DNA from: Klenkia sp.
GTDB taxonomy: Bacteria > Actinomycetota > Actinomycetes > Mycobacteriales > Geodermatophilaceae
Assembly: GCA_025966215.1 (NCBI GenBank)
Contig: JAOPVM010000312.1
Location: forward strand, 1 to 24,085
Length of the DNA stretch: 24,085 nucleotides
Direction: 5' to 3'
Below are positions 8,448 through 16,271 of the stretch, in pieces. Below the pieces are notes generated by a model, which worked only from the letters and a program-made list of their open reading frames with translations, had not been told where the DNA came from and did no database searches. Every line of letters starts with the position of its first letter. Within the stretch, counting starts at the first letter, position 1. The position numbers were made by a program, and so were the translations under genes.

Positions 8448-8465
8448 GATCACGGGGCAGTGATC
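8448..8465. promoter_or_regulatory. Inverted repeat upstream of the membrane-protein gene
   Basis: GATCAC (8448-8453), six bases, then GTGATC (8460-8465): a perfect 6-6-6 inverted repeat. A further GATCAC occurs at 8424-8429. It lies 50 bp before the start at 8516 and could be an operator, but short repeats of this size also arise by chance. Confidence 0.3.
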
Positions 8466-8515
8466 CTCGACGACGCCGCACCCGCGGCGCACCTCACCGA
8501 CGGAGGCATGCGCCC

Positions 8516-9643
8516 ATGGGCGACTCATTCCGGAACGCACTCGACAACGTCGTGGCGTTCCTCCCCGCACTCCTGCTCTTCATCGTCATCCTGGCCATCG
8601 GCTACTTCATCGCCAAGGCGCTGGAGAAGGTCCTGGTCACGGTGCTGGAGAAGGTCGGCTTCGACCGGGCGGTCGAGCGCGGCGGCCTGAAGAAGGCCCT
8701 GCAGAACTCGCAGTACGACCCGTCGCAGATCCTCGCCAAGATCGTCTTCTACGCGGTCATGCTCTTCGTGCTCTCCACCGCGTTCGGCGTCTTCGGTCAG
8801 AACCCGATCTCGGACTACCTCGCCGCGATCATCGGCTACCTGCCCAAGGTCTTCGTCGCGATCCTGATCCTGGTGATCGCCGCCGCTGTCGCCGCCGGCG
8901 TCAAGCTCCTGGTGCAGAACACCCTGGGCTCGCTGTCCTACGGCAAGGTCCTGGCCAACGTGGCCTCCACGGTGATCCTGGCGCTGGGTGTCATCGCCGC
9001 GCTGAACCAGCTCGAGATCGCCCAGAACGTGGTCAACGCCGTCCTCTACGCCACGCTCGCCGCACTCGTCGGCGTCGTCGTCGTGGCCGTCGGTGGTGGT
9101 GGCATCGTGCCGATGCGCCAGCGCTGGGAGAACGCCCTCTCCACGGTCGAGGCCGAGGCCCCGAACGTGAAGCGTGAGGCGGCCAACGCCAGCTCCCCGC
9201 GGGATGCCATCCGCCAGGAGGCCCAGCAGTACCGCCCCGACGCCCAGCAGCAGTACGCCGGCCAGCAGGGCCAGCAGTACACCGGCCAGCAGCAGTACGC
9301 CCAGCCGCAGACCGGTCAGCAGTACGGCGCCAGCGCCTACGGCCAGCAGCCCTTCGACCAGCAGCAGGGCGACCCGAGCCAGGCCTACGGCGACCAGGGC
9401 CAGCGCTACGGCCAGGGCACGACCGAGCAGTACGGTTCCGAGGGCCAGCGCTACGGCCAGCCCCAGGGCCAGCAGCAGTACGGCCAGCAGCAGGGCTGGT
9501 CCACCGAGGCCGTCCCGGTCCCGGACCCCTCGCAGGCCTACGCGCAGCCGCCGGTCCAGCAGGAGGACCCGGGTACCCAGCAGCTCCCCCGGGCCACCGG
9601 CTACGAGCGGCTCGAGGGCGATCAGGGCGGTCAGCAGCGCTGA
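8516..9643 (+). CDS. CmpX-like conserved-TM-helix membrane protein with Q/Y/G-rich prion-like tail
   Basis: The 375-residue product starts at ATG 8516 with GGAGG (8502-8506) at good spacing. Residues 1-200 hold five hydrophobic segments (about 12-36, 73-93, 102-128, 146-166, 172-196) in the pattern of the conserved TM helix family related to mechanosensitive channels (CmpX type). The MscS beta-domain is missing. Residues 201-235 form a polar linker. Residues 236-327 are a low-complexity tail built from QQY, YGQ and QQQ units with 11 tyrosines, then a Pro/Gln-rich end. The gene stands alone between two hairpin terminators. A role in membrane tension, cell-envelope organisation or assembly at the membrane is possible; no function is assigned. 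Confidence 0.85.
   Translation: MGDSFRNALDNVVAFLPALLLFIVILAIGYFIAKALEKVLVTVLEKVGFDRAVERGGLKKALQNSQYDPSQILAKIVFYAVMLFVLSTAFGVFGQNPISDYLAAIIGYLPKVFVAILILVIAAAVAAGVKLLVQNTLGSLSYGKVLANVASTVILALGVIAALNQLEIAQNVVNAVLYATLAALVGVVVVAVGGGGIVPMRQRWENALSTVEAEAPNVKREAANASSPRDAIRQEAQQYRPDAQQQYAGQQGQQYTGQQQYAQPQTGQQYGASAYGQQPFDQQQGDPSQAYGDQGQRYGQGTTEQYGSEGQRYGQPQGQQQYGQQQGWSTEAVPVPDPSQAYAQPPVQQEDPGTQQLPRATGYERLEGDQGGQQR
9221..9496 (+). repeat. Degenerate in-gene repeat encoding Gln/Tyr/Gly-rich low-complexity tail
   Basis: The DNA repeats variants of GGCCAGCAGCAGTACGGC, giving units such as GQQQYG, GQQYTG and GQRYG. The units are irregular in length and spelling, so this is protein-level low complexity rather than a clean tandem repeat. 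Glutamine is almost always CAG and tyrosine TAC, in line with the genome's codon bias. Confidence 0.7.
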
Positions 9644-9658
9644 CCCACCCCGCACCTG

Positions 9659-9696
9659 CCAGCGCCCCTCCCGACCTCGGTCGGGAGGGGCGCTGG
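9659..9696. terminator. Bidirectional hairpin terminator between convergent genes
   Basis: A perfect 18-bp stem, CCAGCGCCCCTCCCGACC (9659-9676) with GGTCGGGAGGGGCGCTGG (9679-9696), and a 2-nt loop. It sits 15 bp after the membrane-protein stop and 5 bp before the end of the convergent TetR gene, so it can serve both. Confidence 0.85.
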
Positions 9697-9701
9697 TGCG
9701 T

Positions 9702-10361
9702 TCAGCCCGCCGCCAGCCCGAGCACGAGGGTGTCGGCGTAGGTGCGGGCGATCTCCGCGGCGGTGAACGTCGAGGTGCCCGGGTCGAACCAGCGGTTGGT
9801 CCAGGACACCATCCCGATCACCCCGGCGGCGACCACGTAGGGGTCGCCGCGGACGACGAAGGTCCCGTCGTCCGCGCCGGCCTGCACGATCGCGACGACG
9901 GCGTTCTCGTAGCGCTTGTTCACCCCCCGCATGTGCCGGGCCCACTCCGAGCGGTCGGGGGTGACCGCACGGAGGTCCTCCTGCAGGTAGACGTACAGGA
10001 ACGGGTGGCTGCGGGCGTAGCTGACCATCATCTCGGTGACCAGCTCGCGGAGCTTGTCCGCCGGCGTCCCGGCGCCGGCCGCGATCGCCTCGGCGCGGTC
10101 GGCGTTGCGCTCGACGGTCTCACCGACCACGTCCTGGAACAGCTCCTGCTTGCTGCCCACGTAGTGGTACAGCGAGGCCCGGTCGATGCCGAGCTCGGCG
10201 GCCACGTCGGCCAGCGTCGTCCGGGCGTACCCGCGGCGGGAGAAGACCCCCGCCGCGGCCGTGACGATCTCGGCCCGGCGTTCGGCGAACGCGGGCTTGC
10301 CGGTGTCGCGCCGGGCGGCGCGACGCCGGCCCAGGTCGCTGGTCGAATCGGGCGAGCTCAC
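9702..10361 (-). CDS. TetR-family transcriptional regulator
   Basis: From GTG 10361 the product is 219 residues. A basic N-terminus (GRRRAARRDTGKPAFAERRAEI) leads into a canonical TetR helix-turn-helix at about 49-69 (TLADVAAELGIDRASLYHYVG), then an all-helical ligand domain. GTG 10361 is preferred to a GTG or TTG-type start further upstream because it sits 10 bp after the enoyl-CoA hydratase stop and has GAGG about 9 bases before it. It is the second gene of the leftward operon. The 30-bp palindrome at 11328-11357, in front of both divergent operons, is the natural candidate for its binding site. By family habit its ligand is probably an acyl-CoA or the pathway substrate. Confidence 0.9.
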   Translation of the reverse strand: MSSPDSTSDLGRRRAARRDTGKPAFAERRAEIVTAAAGVFSRRGYARTTLADVAAELGIDRASLYHYVGSKQELFQDVVGETVERNADRAEAIAAGAGTPADKLRELVTEMMVSYARSHPFLYVYLQEDLRAVTPDRSEWARHMRGVNKRYENAVVAIVQAGADDGTFVVRGDPYVVAAGVIGMVSWTNRWFDPGTSTFTAAEIARTYADTLVLGLAAG

Positions 10362-10371
10362 CGCGTGATCC

Positions 10372-11295
10372 TCACTCCCGGGACGCGCGCTCCGCAGCAC
10401 GACCGGCCTGGTAGGCCTCCCAGTAGGTGCGGTGGTGGCTGAACGGCTCGTCCCGGTCCTCGACGGCGGCCCGGACGCCGTCGGACCGCTGGATGCGCTC
10501 GAAGTCGGCCATCGCGGGCCCGGCGATCGCCATCGCGTCCGCGTCGTTGGCCGCGGCGATCGCCGCAGCGATGCCCATCGCGTCCCACCAACGGTTGGTG
10601 GCCTCCTTGTGGCTGTACAGCATCTCCAGCGGCACGTGGCTGATCCGCTCGGCGTAGGTGCGGGCGACGGCCATCACCTCGTCGGCGGGGACGGCCTTGT
10701 TGACCAGGCCGTACTGCTCGGCCTCGGTGCCGGTCATCGAGTCCCCGGTGAACAGCCACTCCTTGGTCTTGCGCATGCCCAGGTGCACCGGCCACATGCC
10801 GAAGGTGTGGATCTCGCCCATCGTGCGGGCCTCGGGCTGACCGAAGGTCGCGTCGTCGGCGGCGAAGACCACGTCCAGCACGCCGGCCAGGTCCAGGCCG
10901 CCGGCCACGCAGGCCCCGCGGACGACGCCGACGGTGGCCTGCCGGATGCGCCACAGCCGCATCCACCGCTCGCGGGACTCGTGGAACTCCCGGCGGCTGA
11001 AGATGGGGGCGCGGCGGTGCGGGCGGCTGTCCTCGGGCCGCGAGGGCTCACCGGTGCCCCAGAGGTAGCCCCACTCGGACAGGTCGTAGCCGGTGCAGAA
11101 GTTCTTGCCGTTGCTGGCGACGATCAACACCCGGGTGTCGTCGTCGCTGTCCAGGTCGTCGAGGACGTCGTCCATCTCGTCGCGCAGCTGCCGGCACAGC
11201 GCGTTGCCACGCTCGGGCCGGTTCAGCGTCATGGTGGCGATCCGGCCCTCCTTCTCGTAGGTGAGCATCGATGGTGTCGGCACCCTGCGGCCCAT
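10372..11295 (-). CDS. Enoyl-CoA hydratase/isomerase (crotonase) family protein
   Basis: The 307-residue protein is a crotonase. The first oxyanion-hole segment is SNGKNFCTGYDLSEWG (61-76); the second is GACVAGGLDLAG (127-138). The two catalytic glutamates of rat enoyl-CoA hydratase (E144 and E164, 20 apart) align to D135 and E155, also 20 apart, so the first is replaced by Asp. The usual IPGAGGTQRL loop reads HTFGMWPVHLG. It may therefore be a hydratase with altered chemistry, an isomerase or a hydrolase. The start at ATG 11295 has GGAGG at 11303-11307 (minus strand). It is divergent from the Baeyer-Villiger monooxygenase and precedes the TetR gene. Confidence 0.88.
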   Translation of the reverse strand: MGRRVPTPSMLTYEKEGRIATMTLNRPERGNALCRQLRDEMDDVLDDLDSDDDTRVLIVASNGKNFCTGYDLSEWGYLWGTGEPSRPEDSRPHRRAPIFSRREFHESRERWMRLWRIRQATVGVVRGACVAGGLDLAGVLDVVFAADDATFGQPEARTMGEIHTFGMWPVHLGMRKTKEWLFTGDSMTGTEAEQYGLVNKAVPADEVMAVARTYAERISHVPLEMLYSHKEATNRWWDAMGIAAAIAAANDADAMAIAGPAMADFERIQRSDGVRAAVEDRDEPFSHHRTYWEAYQAGRAAERASRE

Positions 11296-11307
11296 GTCGG
11301 TTCCTCC

Positions 11308-11335
11308 GTCGTAGTCCCCCGGTCGTCCCTGTCAA
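11308..11335 (-). promoter_or_regulatory. Predicted promoter of the enoyl-CoA hydratase/TetR operon
   Basis: On the minus strand a perfect -35 TTGACA (11335-11330) is followed after 16 bp by TACGAC (11313-11308). The -35 lies inside the left arm of the palindrome. The -10 is weak, so this is a pattern-based prediction. Confidence 0.5.
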
Positions 11336-11357
11336 CGCCAACGTAGGTGTTGACAGG
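11328..11357. promoter_or_regulatory. 30-bp palindromic operator in the divergent promoter region
   Basis: Perfect 9-bp arms CCTGTCAAC (11328-11336) and GTTGACAGG (11349-11357) are centred on ACGT (11341-11344), with further matching CC/GG pairs in between: 26 of 30 positions are symmetric. Both arms contain a -35 box, one for each direction, so a bound dimer or pair of dimers would block both promoters. The TetR protein encoded two genes to the left is the likely binder. Confidence 0.7.
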
Positions 11358-11379
11358 CGGACGTGTCCAGGGCCACAGT
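11350..11379 (+). promoter_or_regulatory. Predicted promoter of the Baeyer-Villiger monooxygenase operon
   Basis: A perfect -35 TTGACA (11350-11355) and a weak -10 CACAGT (11374-11379) with an 18-bp spacer. The ATG at 11387 follows 7 bases after the -10 and has no Shine-Dalgarno, so a leaderless transcript is predicted. Confidence 0.5.
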
Positions 11380-11386
11380 CGGCCCC

Positions 11387-12988
11387 ATGACCGACGTCGA
11401 CGTCGTGGTGGTGGGAGCCGGTTTCGCCGGTCTGCGCGCGTTGCACACGCTGCGCGAGCGCGGGCACACGGTGGCCGTGTTGGAGGCCGGGGACGGGATC
11501 GGCGGCGTGTGGCACTGGAACCGCTACCCCGGGGCGCGCTGCGACGTCCGCAGCCACGACTACTCCTACGGCTTCGACCCCGACCTGGAACAGGAGTGGC
11601 GCTGGACCGAGCGCTACGCGACCCAGCCGGAGATCCTGCGTTACGTCGACCACGTGGTGGAGCGCTTCGACCTGGCCCGCGACGTGCACCTGCACACCCG
11701 GGTGACCCGGATGGTGTTCGGCGACGGCGGGTGGGACGTGGAGACCACGGCCGGGGCCTGGCGGGCCCGCTTCGTGGTCATGGCCACCGGCCAGCTGAGC
11801 GTGCCCAAGGACCCCGAGCTGCCCGGACAGGACGACTTCACCGGCACCGTGCTGCACACCGCCCGGTGGCCGAAGGAGGGCGTCGACCTCACCGGGAAGC
11901 GGGTCGGCGTCATCGGTACCGGGTCCTCCGGCACCCAGCTGATCCCCGTCGTCGCCGAGCAGGCCGCGCGCCTCACCGTCTTCCAGCGCACCCCGAACTT
12001 CTCCATCCCGGCCACCAACGCACCCGTGGACGACGCCGAGGACGCCGCGGTCAAGGCCGTCTACCGGGAGCGTCGCGAGGCCGCGCGCACCTCCCCGACC
12101 GGGCTGAGCTTCCCGGTCAGCCGGGAGTCCGCCCTCGAGGTCGACCCCGAGGAGCGCCGCCGGCACTACGAGGAGCAGTGGCCGACCACCGGCTTCGGGT
12201 TCCTGCTGGCCTACCGCGACCTGATGCTCGACGAGGCAGCCAACGCCACCGTCGCGGACTTCGTCCGGGCGAAGATCACCGAGAAGGTGACCAAGCCCGA
12301 GCTGCTGCCGCACCTGCTGCCCGAGGGCTACCCGTTCGGGGCCAAGCGGCCGCCGGTGGACTCGGGGTACTTCGAGACCTTCAACCGGGACGACGTCGAC
12401 CTGGTCGACGTGCGGGACACCCCGGTCACCGGCTTCACCCCGCGGGGGCTGCAGACCACCGAGCGGGAGGTCGAGCTCGACGTCGTCGTCTTCGCCACCG
12501 GCTTCGACGCGATGACCGGGGCGTTGCTGAAGCCCGAGATCGTCGGCCGGGACGGGCTCACGCTGCGCGAGGCGTGGTCGGGCGGGCCGCGCACCTACCT
12601 GGGCGTCCAGGTGGCCGGGTTCCCGAACCTGTTCGTCATCGCCGGCCCGGGCAGCCCCTCGCTGCTGTCGAACGTCCTGCTGAGCATCGAGCAGCACGTC
12701 GACTGGGTGGCCGACCTGCTCGAGGCCGCCGGCGAACGGGGTGCCGACACCGTCGAGGCCGACGTCGCGGCCCTGGACCGGTGGGTCGACCAAGTCAACG
12801 AACGCGCCGAGGCCACGCTCTACCCGCAGGCCCGCAGCTATTACATGGGGGACGACGTGCCGGGCAAGCCGCGGGTGTTCACCCCCTACGTCGGCGGGGT
12901 GCGCGGCTACGCCCGCATCCTCGAGAAGGTGGTCGCCGACGACTACGACGGGTTCGTCCTGAGCAGTGCCGCGGCGGTCTCCCGGTGA
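11387..12988 (+). CDS. Type I Baeyer-Villiger monooxygenase (cyclohexanone monooxygenase family)
   Basis: The 533-residue flavoprotein inserts one oxygen next to a ketone carbonyl using NADPH and O2, giving an ester or lactone. The FAD-binding motif GAGFAG is at 10-15. The Baeyer-Villiger fingerprint FxGxxxHxxxWP is exact at F151, G153, H157, W161 (FTGTVLHTARWP). The NADPH motif GTGSSG follows. The GGVWHWNRYPGARCDV segment is typical of cyclohexanone and cyclopentanone monooxygenases, and the length matches (about 540). ATG 11387 is chosen over an in-frame GTG at 11363, because the FAD motif then falls at the usual distance. It heads an operon with two CoA ligases, overlapping the first by GTGA. 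Confidence 0.93.
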   Translation: MTDVDVVVVGAGFAGLRALHTLRERGHTVAVLEAGDGIGGVWHWNRYPGARCDVRSHDYSYGFDPDLEQEWRWTERYATQPEILRYVDHVVERFDLARDVHLHTRVTRMVFGDGGWDVETTAGAWRARFVVMATGQLSVPKDPELPGQDDFTGTVLHTARWPKEGVDLTGKRVGVIGTGSSGTQLIPVVAEQAARLTVFQRTPNFSIPATNAPVDDAEDAAVKAVYRERREAARTSPTGLSFPVSRESALEVDPEERRRHYEEQWPTTGFGFLLAYRDLMLDEAANATVADFVRAKITEKVTKPELLPHLLPEGYPFGAKRPPVDSGYFETFNRDDVDLVDVRDTPVTGFTPRGLQTTEREVELDVVVFATGFDAMTGALLKPEIVGRDGLTLREAWSGGPRTYLGVQVAGFPNLFVIAGPGSPSLLSNVLLSIEQHVDWVADLLEAAGERGADTVEADVAALDRWVDQVNERAEATLYPQARSYYMGDDVPGKPRVFTPYVGGVRGYARILEKVVADDYDGFVLSSAAAVSR

Positions 12989-14682
12989 CCGCGCACCCGC
13001 TGCCCCCCGCCCGGCGGCGCGAGCTGCTGGAGGAGCGCTTCCCCGCCTGGACGCCGCGGACGCTGTCCGGCGCGCTGGACCACGCCTGCGCCGAGTTCGC
13101 CGACCGCCCGTTCGTGCTCACCGACCGGGCGCAGTGGACCTACGCCGAGGTCGCCGAACGCTCCCGCCGGCTCGCTGCCGGGCTGGCCGGGCTGGGCGTG
13201 CGGGCCGGGGACCATGTGGGCGTGGTGCTGGCCAACTTCGCGGAGTTCCCGGTGGTCACCCACGCGCTGAGCCGGCTGGGGGTCACCGCCGTCCCGATCA
13301 ACTTCCTGAACCGGACGGCGGAGCTCGGCTTCGTGCTGCGCCGCTCGCACGCCGTCGCGCTGGTGGTCATGGACTCCTTCCGGGGCACCGACCACCTGGC
13401 GATGCTCGACGAGCTGGCCCCGGGCTGGGAGACCGCCGGCGGCGGGGAGTCGCTGCCCGAGCTGCGGCACGTCGTCGTCGTGGAGACCGGGCAGGCCCTG
13501 CCCCGCAAGGGGACGACGACGCTGGCCGAGCTCTCCGAGACCGAGCCGCTCCAGGACTCCACCGGCGACCCGGACGACGCCGCGGTGCTGCTGTTCACCT
13601 CCGGCACGACCGGCGAGCCCAAGGGCGTGCCGCTCACCCACGACATGCTGCTGCGGGCGGCGTTCTCCTCGGTGTTCGGCCGGGCCTTCGCCGACGGCCA
13701 CCGGCTGACGTTCTCGCTCCCGATGTACCACGTCTACGGGTTCGTCGAGGGCCTGTTGACGGTGCCGTTCGTGGGTGGCTCGCTGGTGGCCCAGCTGTCC
13801 TTCGACGCCGCCAGCACCGTGGCCGCGATCGAGGAGCACCGCTGCGACGACGCGCTGCTCATCCCCACGATGACGCTGGCGGTGCTGGCCGAGCTGCGGG
13901 AGAGCGTGCACGACGTGTCGTCGCTGACCCACCTGTTCTCCTCCGGCGGGGTGTCGCCCGCGGGCATCTGGGACGCCATCGACGAGGTGTTCGGCGACGT
14001 GGAGGTGGTCACCGGCTACGGGCAGAGCGAGACGACGGCCTCCACCACGTGCACCCGCCCGGAGGACCCACCGGACCGACGGCGCACCACGAACGGCCGG
14101 GTGCGGGACGCCGGCATCGCCGGGGACCCCGCGCTGGACCGGCGGCTGGTCGTCTACCGCACCGCGGACCCGGTGACCGGGGAGCCGCTGGAGCCCGGCG
14201 CGGTCGGCGAGCTGCTGGCCCGCGGCCCCGGCGTGATCACCGGCTACTTCGAGAACCCGGACGCCGACGCCGCGACCTTCACCGCCGACGGCTGGCTGCG
14301 CACCGGCGACCTGGGCTCGGTGGACGCCGACGGGTGGCTGCGGCTGGCCGGCCGGGTGAAGGACTGCTACCGCTGCGGCGGCGAGCAGGTGGTGCCCGGC
14401 GACGTCGAGGTGGTGCTGGCCGAGCACCCCGGGATCACCACGGCGCTGGTCGTCCCGCTGCCCGACGAGCGGATGGGCGAGGTCGGCGTCGCCTGGGTGG
14501 TGCTGGCCCCGGGCGCCGAGCTGGACGCCGCCGAGGTGCTGGCCTTCGCCGCGCAGCGGCTGGCCCGGTACAAGGTGCCCCGGCACGTGCTGGCCATCCA
14601 CCCCGACCAGATCCCGCTGACGCCGTCCGGTCGGCCCCGCAAGTTCCTGCTGGCCGAGCGGGCGAAGCAGACCCTGGCGTGA
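12985..14682 (+). CDS. AMP-dependent acyl-CoA synthetase/ligase family protein with Arg at the catalytic lysine position
   Basis: The 565-residue product is an ANL-family adenylating enzyme that would activate a carboxylic acid as acyl-AMP and then acyl-CoA. Motifs: P-loop LFTSGTTGEPKG (203-214), YGQSETTAST, the TGDLGSVDADGWL hinge region and RVKDCYRCGGEQV. The C-terminal motif that normally reads SGK, carrying the adenylation lysine, reads SGRPRKF here, with R550 in the lysine place and K553 three residues on. Either the lysine has shifted or the adenylation half-reaction is weak. The GTG start (12985) overlaps the monooxygenase stop, and the gene overlaps a second ligase by GTGA. Substrate unknown; probably an acid formed after the lactone or ester is opened. 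Confidence 0.9.
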   Translation: MTAHPLPPARRRELLEERFPAWTPRTLSGALDHACAEFADRPFVLTDRAQWTYAEVAERSRRLAAGLAGLGVRAGDHVGVVLANFAEFPVVTHALSRLGVTAVPINFLNRTAELGFVLRRSHAVALVVMDSFRGTDHLAMLDELAPGWETAGGGESLPELRHVVVVETGQALPRKGTTTLAELSETEPLQDSTGDPDDAAVLLFTSGTTGEPKGVPLTHDMLLRAAFSSVFGRAFADGHRLTFSLPMYHVYGFVEGLLTVPFVGGSLVAQLSFDAASTVAAIEEHRCDDALLIPTMTLAVLAELRESVHDVSSLTHLFSSGGVSPAGIWDAIDEVFGDVEVVTGYGQSETTASTTCTRPEDPPDRRRTTNGRVRDAGIAGDPALDRRLVVYRTADPVTGEPLEPGAVGELLARGPGVITGYFENPDADAATFTADGWLRTGDLGSVDADGWLRLAGRVKDCYRCGGEQVVPGDVEVVLAEHPGITTALVVPLPDERMGEVGVAWVVLAPGAELDAAEVLAFAAQRLARYKVPRHVLAIHPDQIPLTPSGRPRKFLLAERAKQTLA

Positions 14683-16256
14683 GCACCCTCCCGCGCGCGT
14701 CGGACGCCGTCCGGGAGCGGTGGACCGCCGCCGGCGCCTACGACGGCACGCTGCTCGACGGCTGGGTCTCCGACGCCGACCCGGCCCGGCTGGCCCTGGT
14801 CGACGGCGACGTGCGGCTGACCTACGGCGAGCTCACCGACCGGGTCGTGCGGGCGACCGCGGGGCTGCGCCGGCTCGGCGTGGGGCCCGGGGACGTGGTC
14901 GCCCAGCAGCTGCCCAACTGGTGGGAGGCCCTCGTCGTCCACCTGGCCGCGATCGGCCTGGGCGCGGTGAGCAACCCGCTGATGCCGATCCTGCGGGACT
15001 CGGAGATGCGGTACGCGCTGCGCTCGGGCGGGGCGCGGGTGCTCGTCGTCCCCGGGGTGTTCCGCGGGTACGACCACACCGCGATGGCGCAGCGGCTGCG
15101 GGCGGACTGCCCGGCCCTGGAGCACGTGGTGACCGCCCGCACGCCCGGCTTCGACGAGCTGCTCTCGACCACCGAGGGCGGGCACGCCGAGCCGGGGCGG
15201 ACCAGCGGCGACCCGGTGTGCCTGCTCTACACCTCGGGCACCGAGTCCGACCCCAAGGGCGCCGTGCACAGCCACGACACCCTGGGCCACGAGGACCGCA
15301 GCATGGTCGCCCACCTGCAGCTCACCGGGGACGACGTCGTGCTCGCCGCCTCGCCGGTCGCGCACGTGACCGGGGTGCTCTACGGCTTCCACCTGGCGTC
15401 GCTGCTGGGCACCGCGGTGGTGTTCTGCGACGTGTGGTCCCCCGAGCGGGGCTGGGCGCTGGTCGAGGCCGAGGGCTGCAGCGTGACCGTCGCGGCGACC
15501 CCGTTCCTGCACGGGCTGACGCACTCCCCGGCCCGGCCGGCGTCGTCGTCCCTGCGGGTGTTCGGCTGCGGCGGGGCCGACGTGCCGCCCGAGCTGGTCC
15601 GGGAGGCCGCCCGCGACCTGGACTGCACGGTGGTGCGGGTCTACGGCTCCACCGAGATCCCCACCGTCACCGCCGGGCACGCCGAGGACCCGGCCGACCT
15701 GCGCGCGGACACCGACGGCCGGGTGGTCGGCCTCGGTGAGCTGCGGGTGGTGGACGACGAGGAGCGCGAGGTGCCGGCCGGGACGGTCGGCCACCTGCGG
15801 GCCCGGGCCCCGGAGATGTTCCTGGGCTACCACGGCCTCGACCGGCAGGTGGTCGACGCGGACGGCTGGTTCGCCACCGGGGACCTGGGCCGGGTGGACG
15901 AGGCCGGGTTCCTCACCGTCACCGGCCGCAGCAAGGACCTGATCCTGCGCGGCGGGGAGAACATCAGCGCCAAGGAGGTCGAGGACCTGCTCTACCGGCA
16001 CCCCGACGTCGCCGACGTGGCGGTGGTGGCCGTACCGGACCCGGTGCTCACCGAGCGGGGCTGCGCCGTCGTCGTCCCCCGGGCCGGGGCGACGGTGACC
16101 CTGGAGTCGCTCACCACGTTCCTCGACGGGCTCGGCATCGCCCGGCAGAAGTACCCGGAGTCGCTGGTGCTGGTCGAGGAGCTGCCGCGCACCCCCACCG
16201 GGAAGATCCAGAAGAACGTGCTGCGGGCGTCGGTACGGAACAGTCCGCTCGGTTGA
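14679..16256 (+). CDS. AMP-dependent acyl-CoA ligase, cyclohexanecarboxylate-CoA ligase (AliA)-like
   Basis: The 525-residue ANL enzyme has the P-loop variant YTSGTESDPKGAVHSHDT (184-201). The TSGTES-PKG spelling is typical of AliA-type cyclohexanecarboxylate-CoA ligases and related alicyclic-acid ligases. Further motifs are VYGSTEIP, TGDLGRVDEAG and GRSKDLILRGGENIS. The adenylation lysine is intact: K509 in TPTGKIQKN, in contrast to the ligase just upstream. The GTG start overlaps the previous stop (GTGA, 14679-14682). In the operon it probably activates an alicyclic or branched acid for beta-oxidation-like breakdown. The AliA link rests on motif resemblance only. Confidence 0.9.
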   Translation: MSTLPRASDAVRERWTAAGAYDGTLLDGWVSDADPARLALVDGDVRLTYGELTDRVVRATAGLRRLGVGPGDVVAQQLPNWWEALVVHLAAIGLGAVSNPLMPILRDSEMRYALRSGGARVLVVPGVFRGYDHTAMAQRLRADCPALEHVVTARTPGFDELLSTTEGGHAEPGRTSGDPVCLLYTSGTESDPKGAVHSHDTLGHEDRSMVAHLQLTGDDVVLAASPVAHVTGVLYGFHLASLLGTAVVFCDVWSPERGWALVEAEGCSVTVAATPFLHGLTHSPARPASSSLRVFGCGGADVPPELVREAARDLDCTVVRVYGSTEIPTVTAGHAEDPADLRADTDGRVVGLGELRVVDDEEREVPAGTVGHLRARAPEMFLGYHGLDRQVVDADGWFATGDLGRVDEAGFLTVTGRSKDLILRGGENISAKEVEDLLYRHPDVADVAVVAVPDPVLTERGCAVVVPRAGATVTLESLTTFLDGLGIARQKYPESLVLVEELPRTPTGKIQKNVLRASVRNSPLG

Positions 16257-16271
16257 TGCGCTGGGCCTGAC

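Noticed and set aside
9221..9496. Possible tandem-repeat, CRISPR-like or recombination element in the CAG/TAC-rich stretch
   Set aside because: The repeats are irregular, lie in frame inside a gene and have no spacers of constant length; they reflect a low-complexity protein tail.
11347..12984. Upstream extension of the first CoA ligase frame into the monooxygenase gene (a fused 1111-codon frame)
   Set aside because: The upstream part is an Arg/Gly-rich out-of-frame reading of the monooxygenase. The GTG at 12985, with GTGA overlap and a normal ligase N-terminus, is the true start. The equivalent extensions before the second ligase (from 12966), the Mo large subunit (from 4980) and hyuB (from 20737) are rejected for the same reason.
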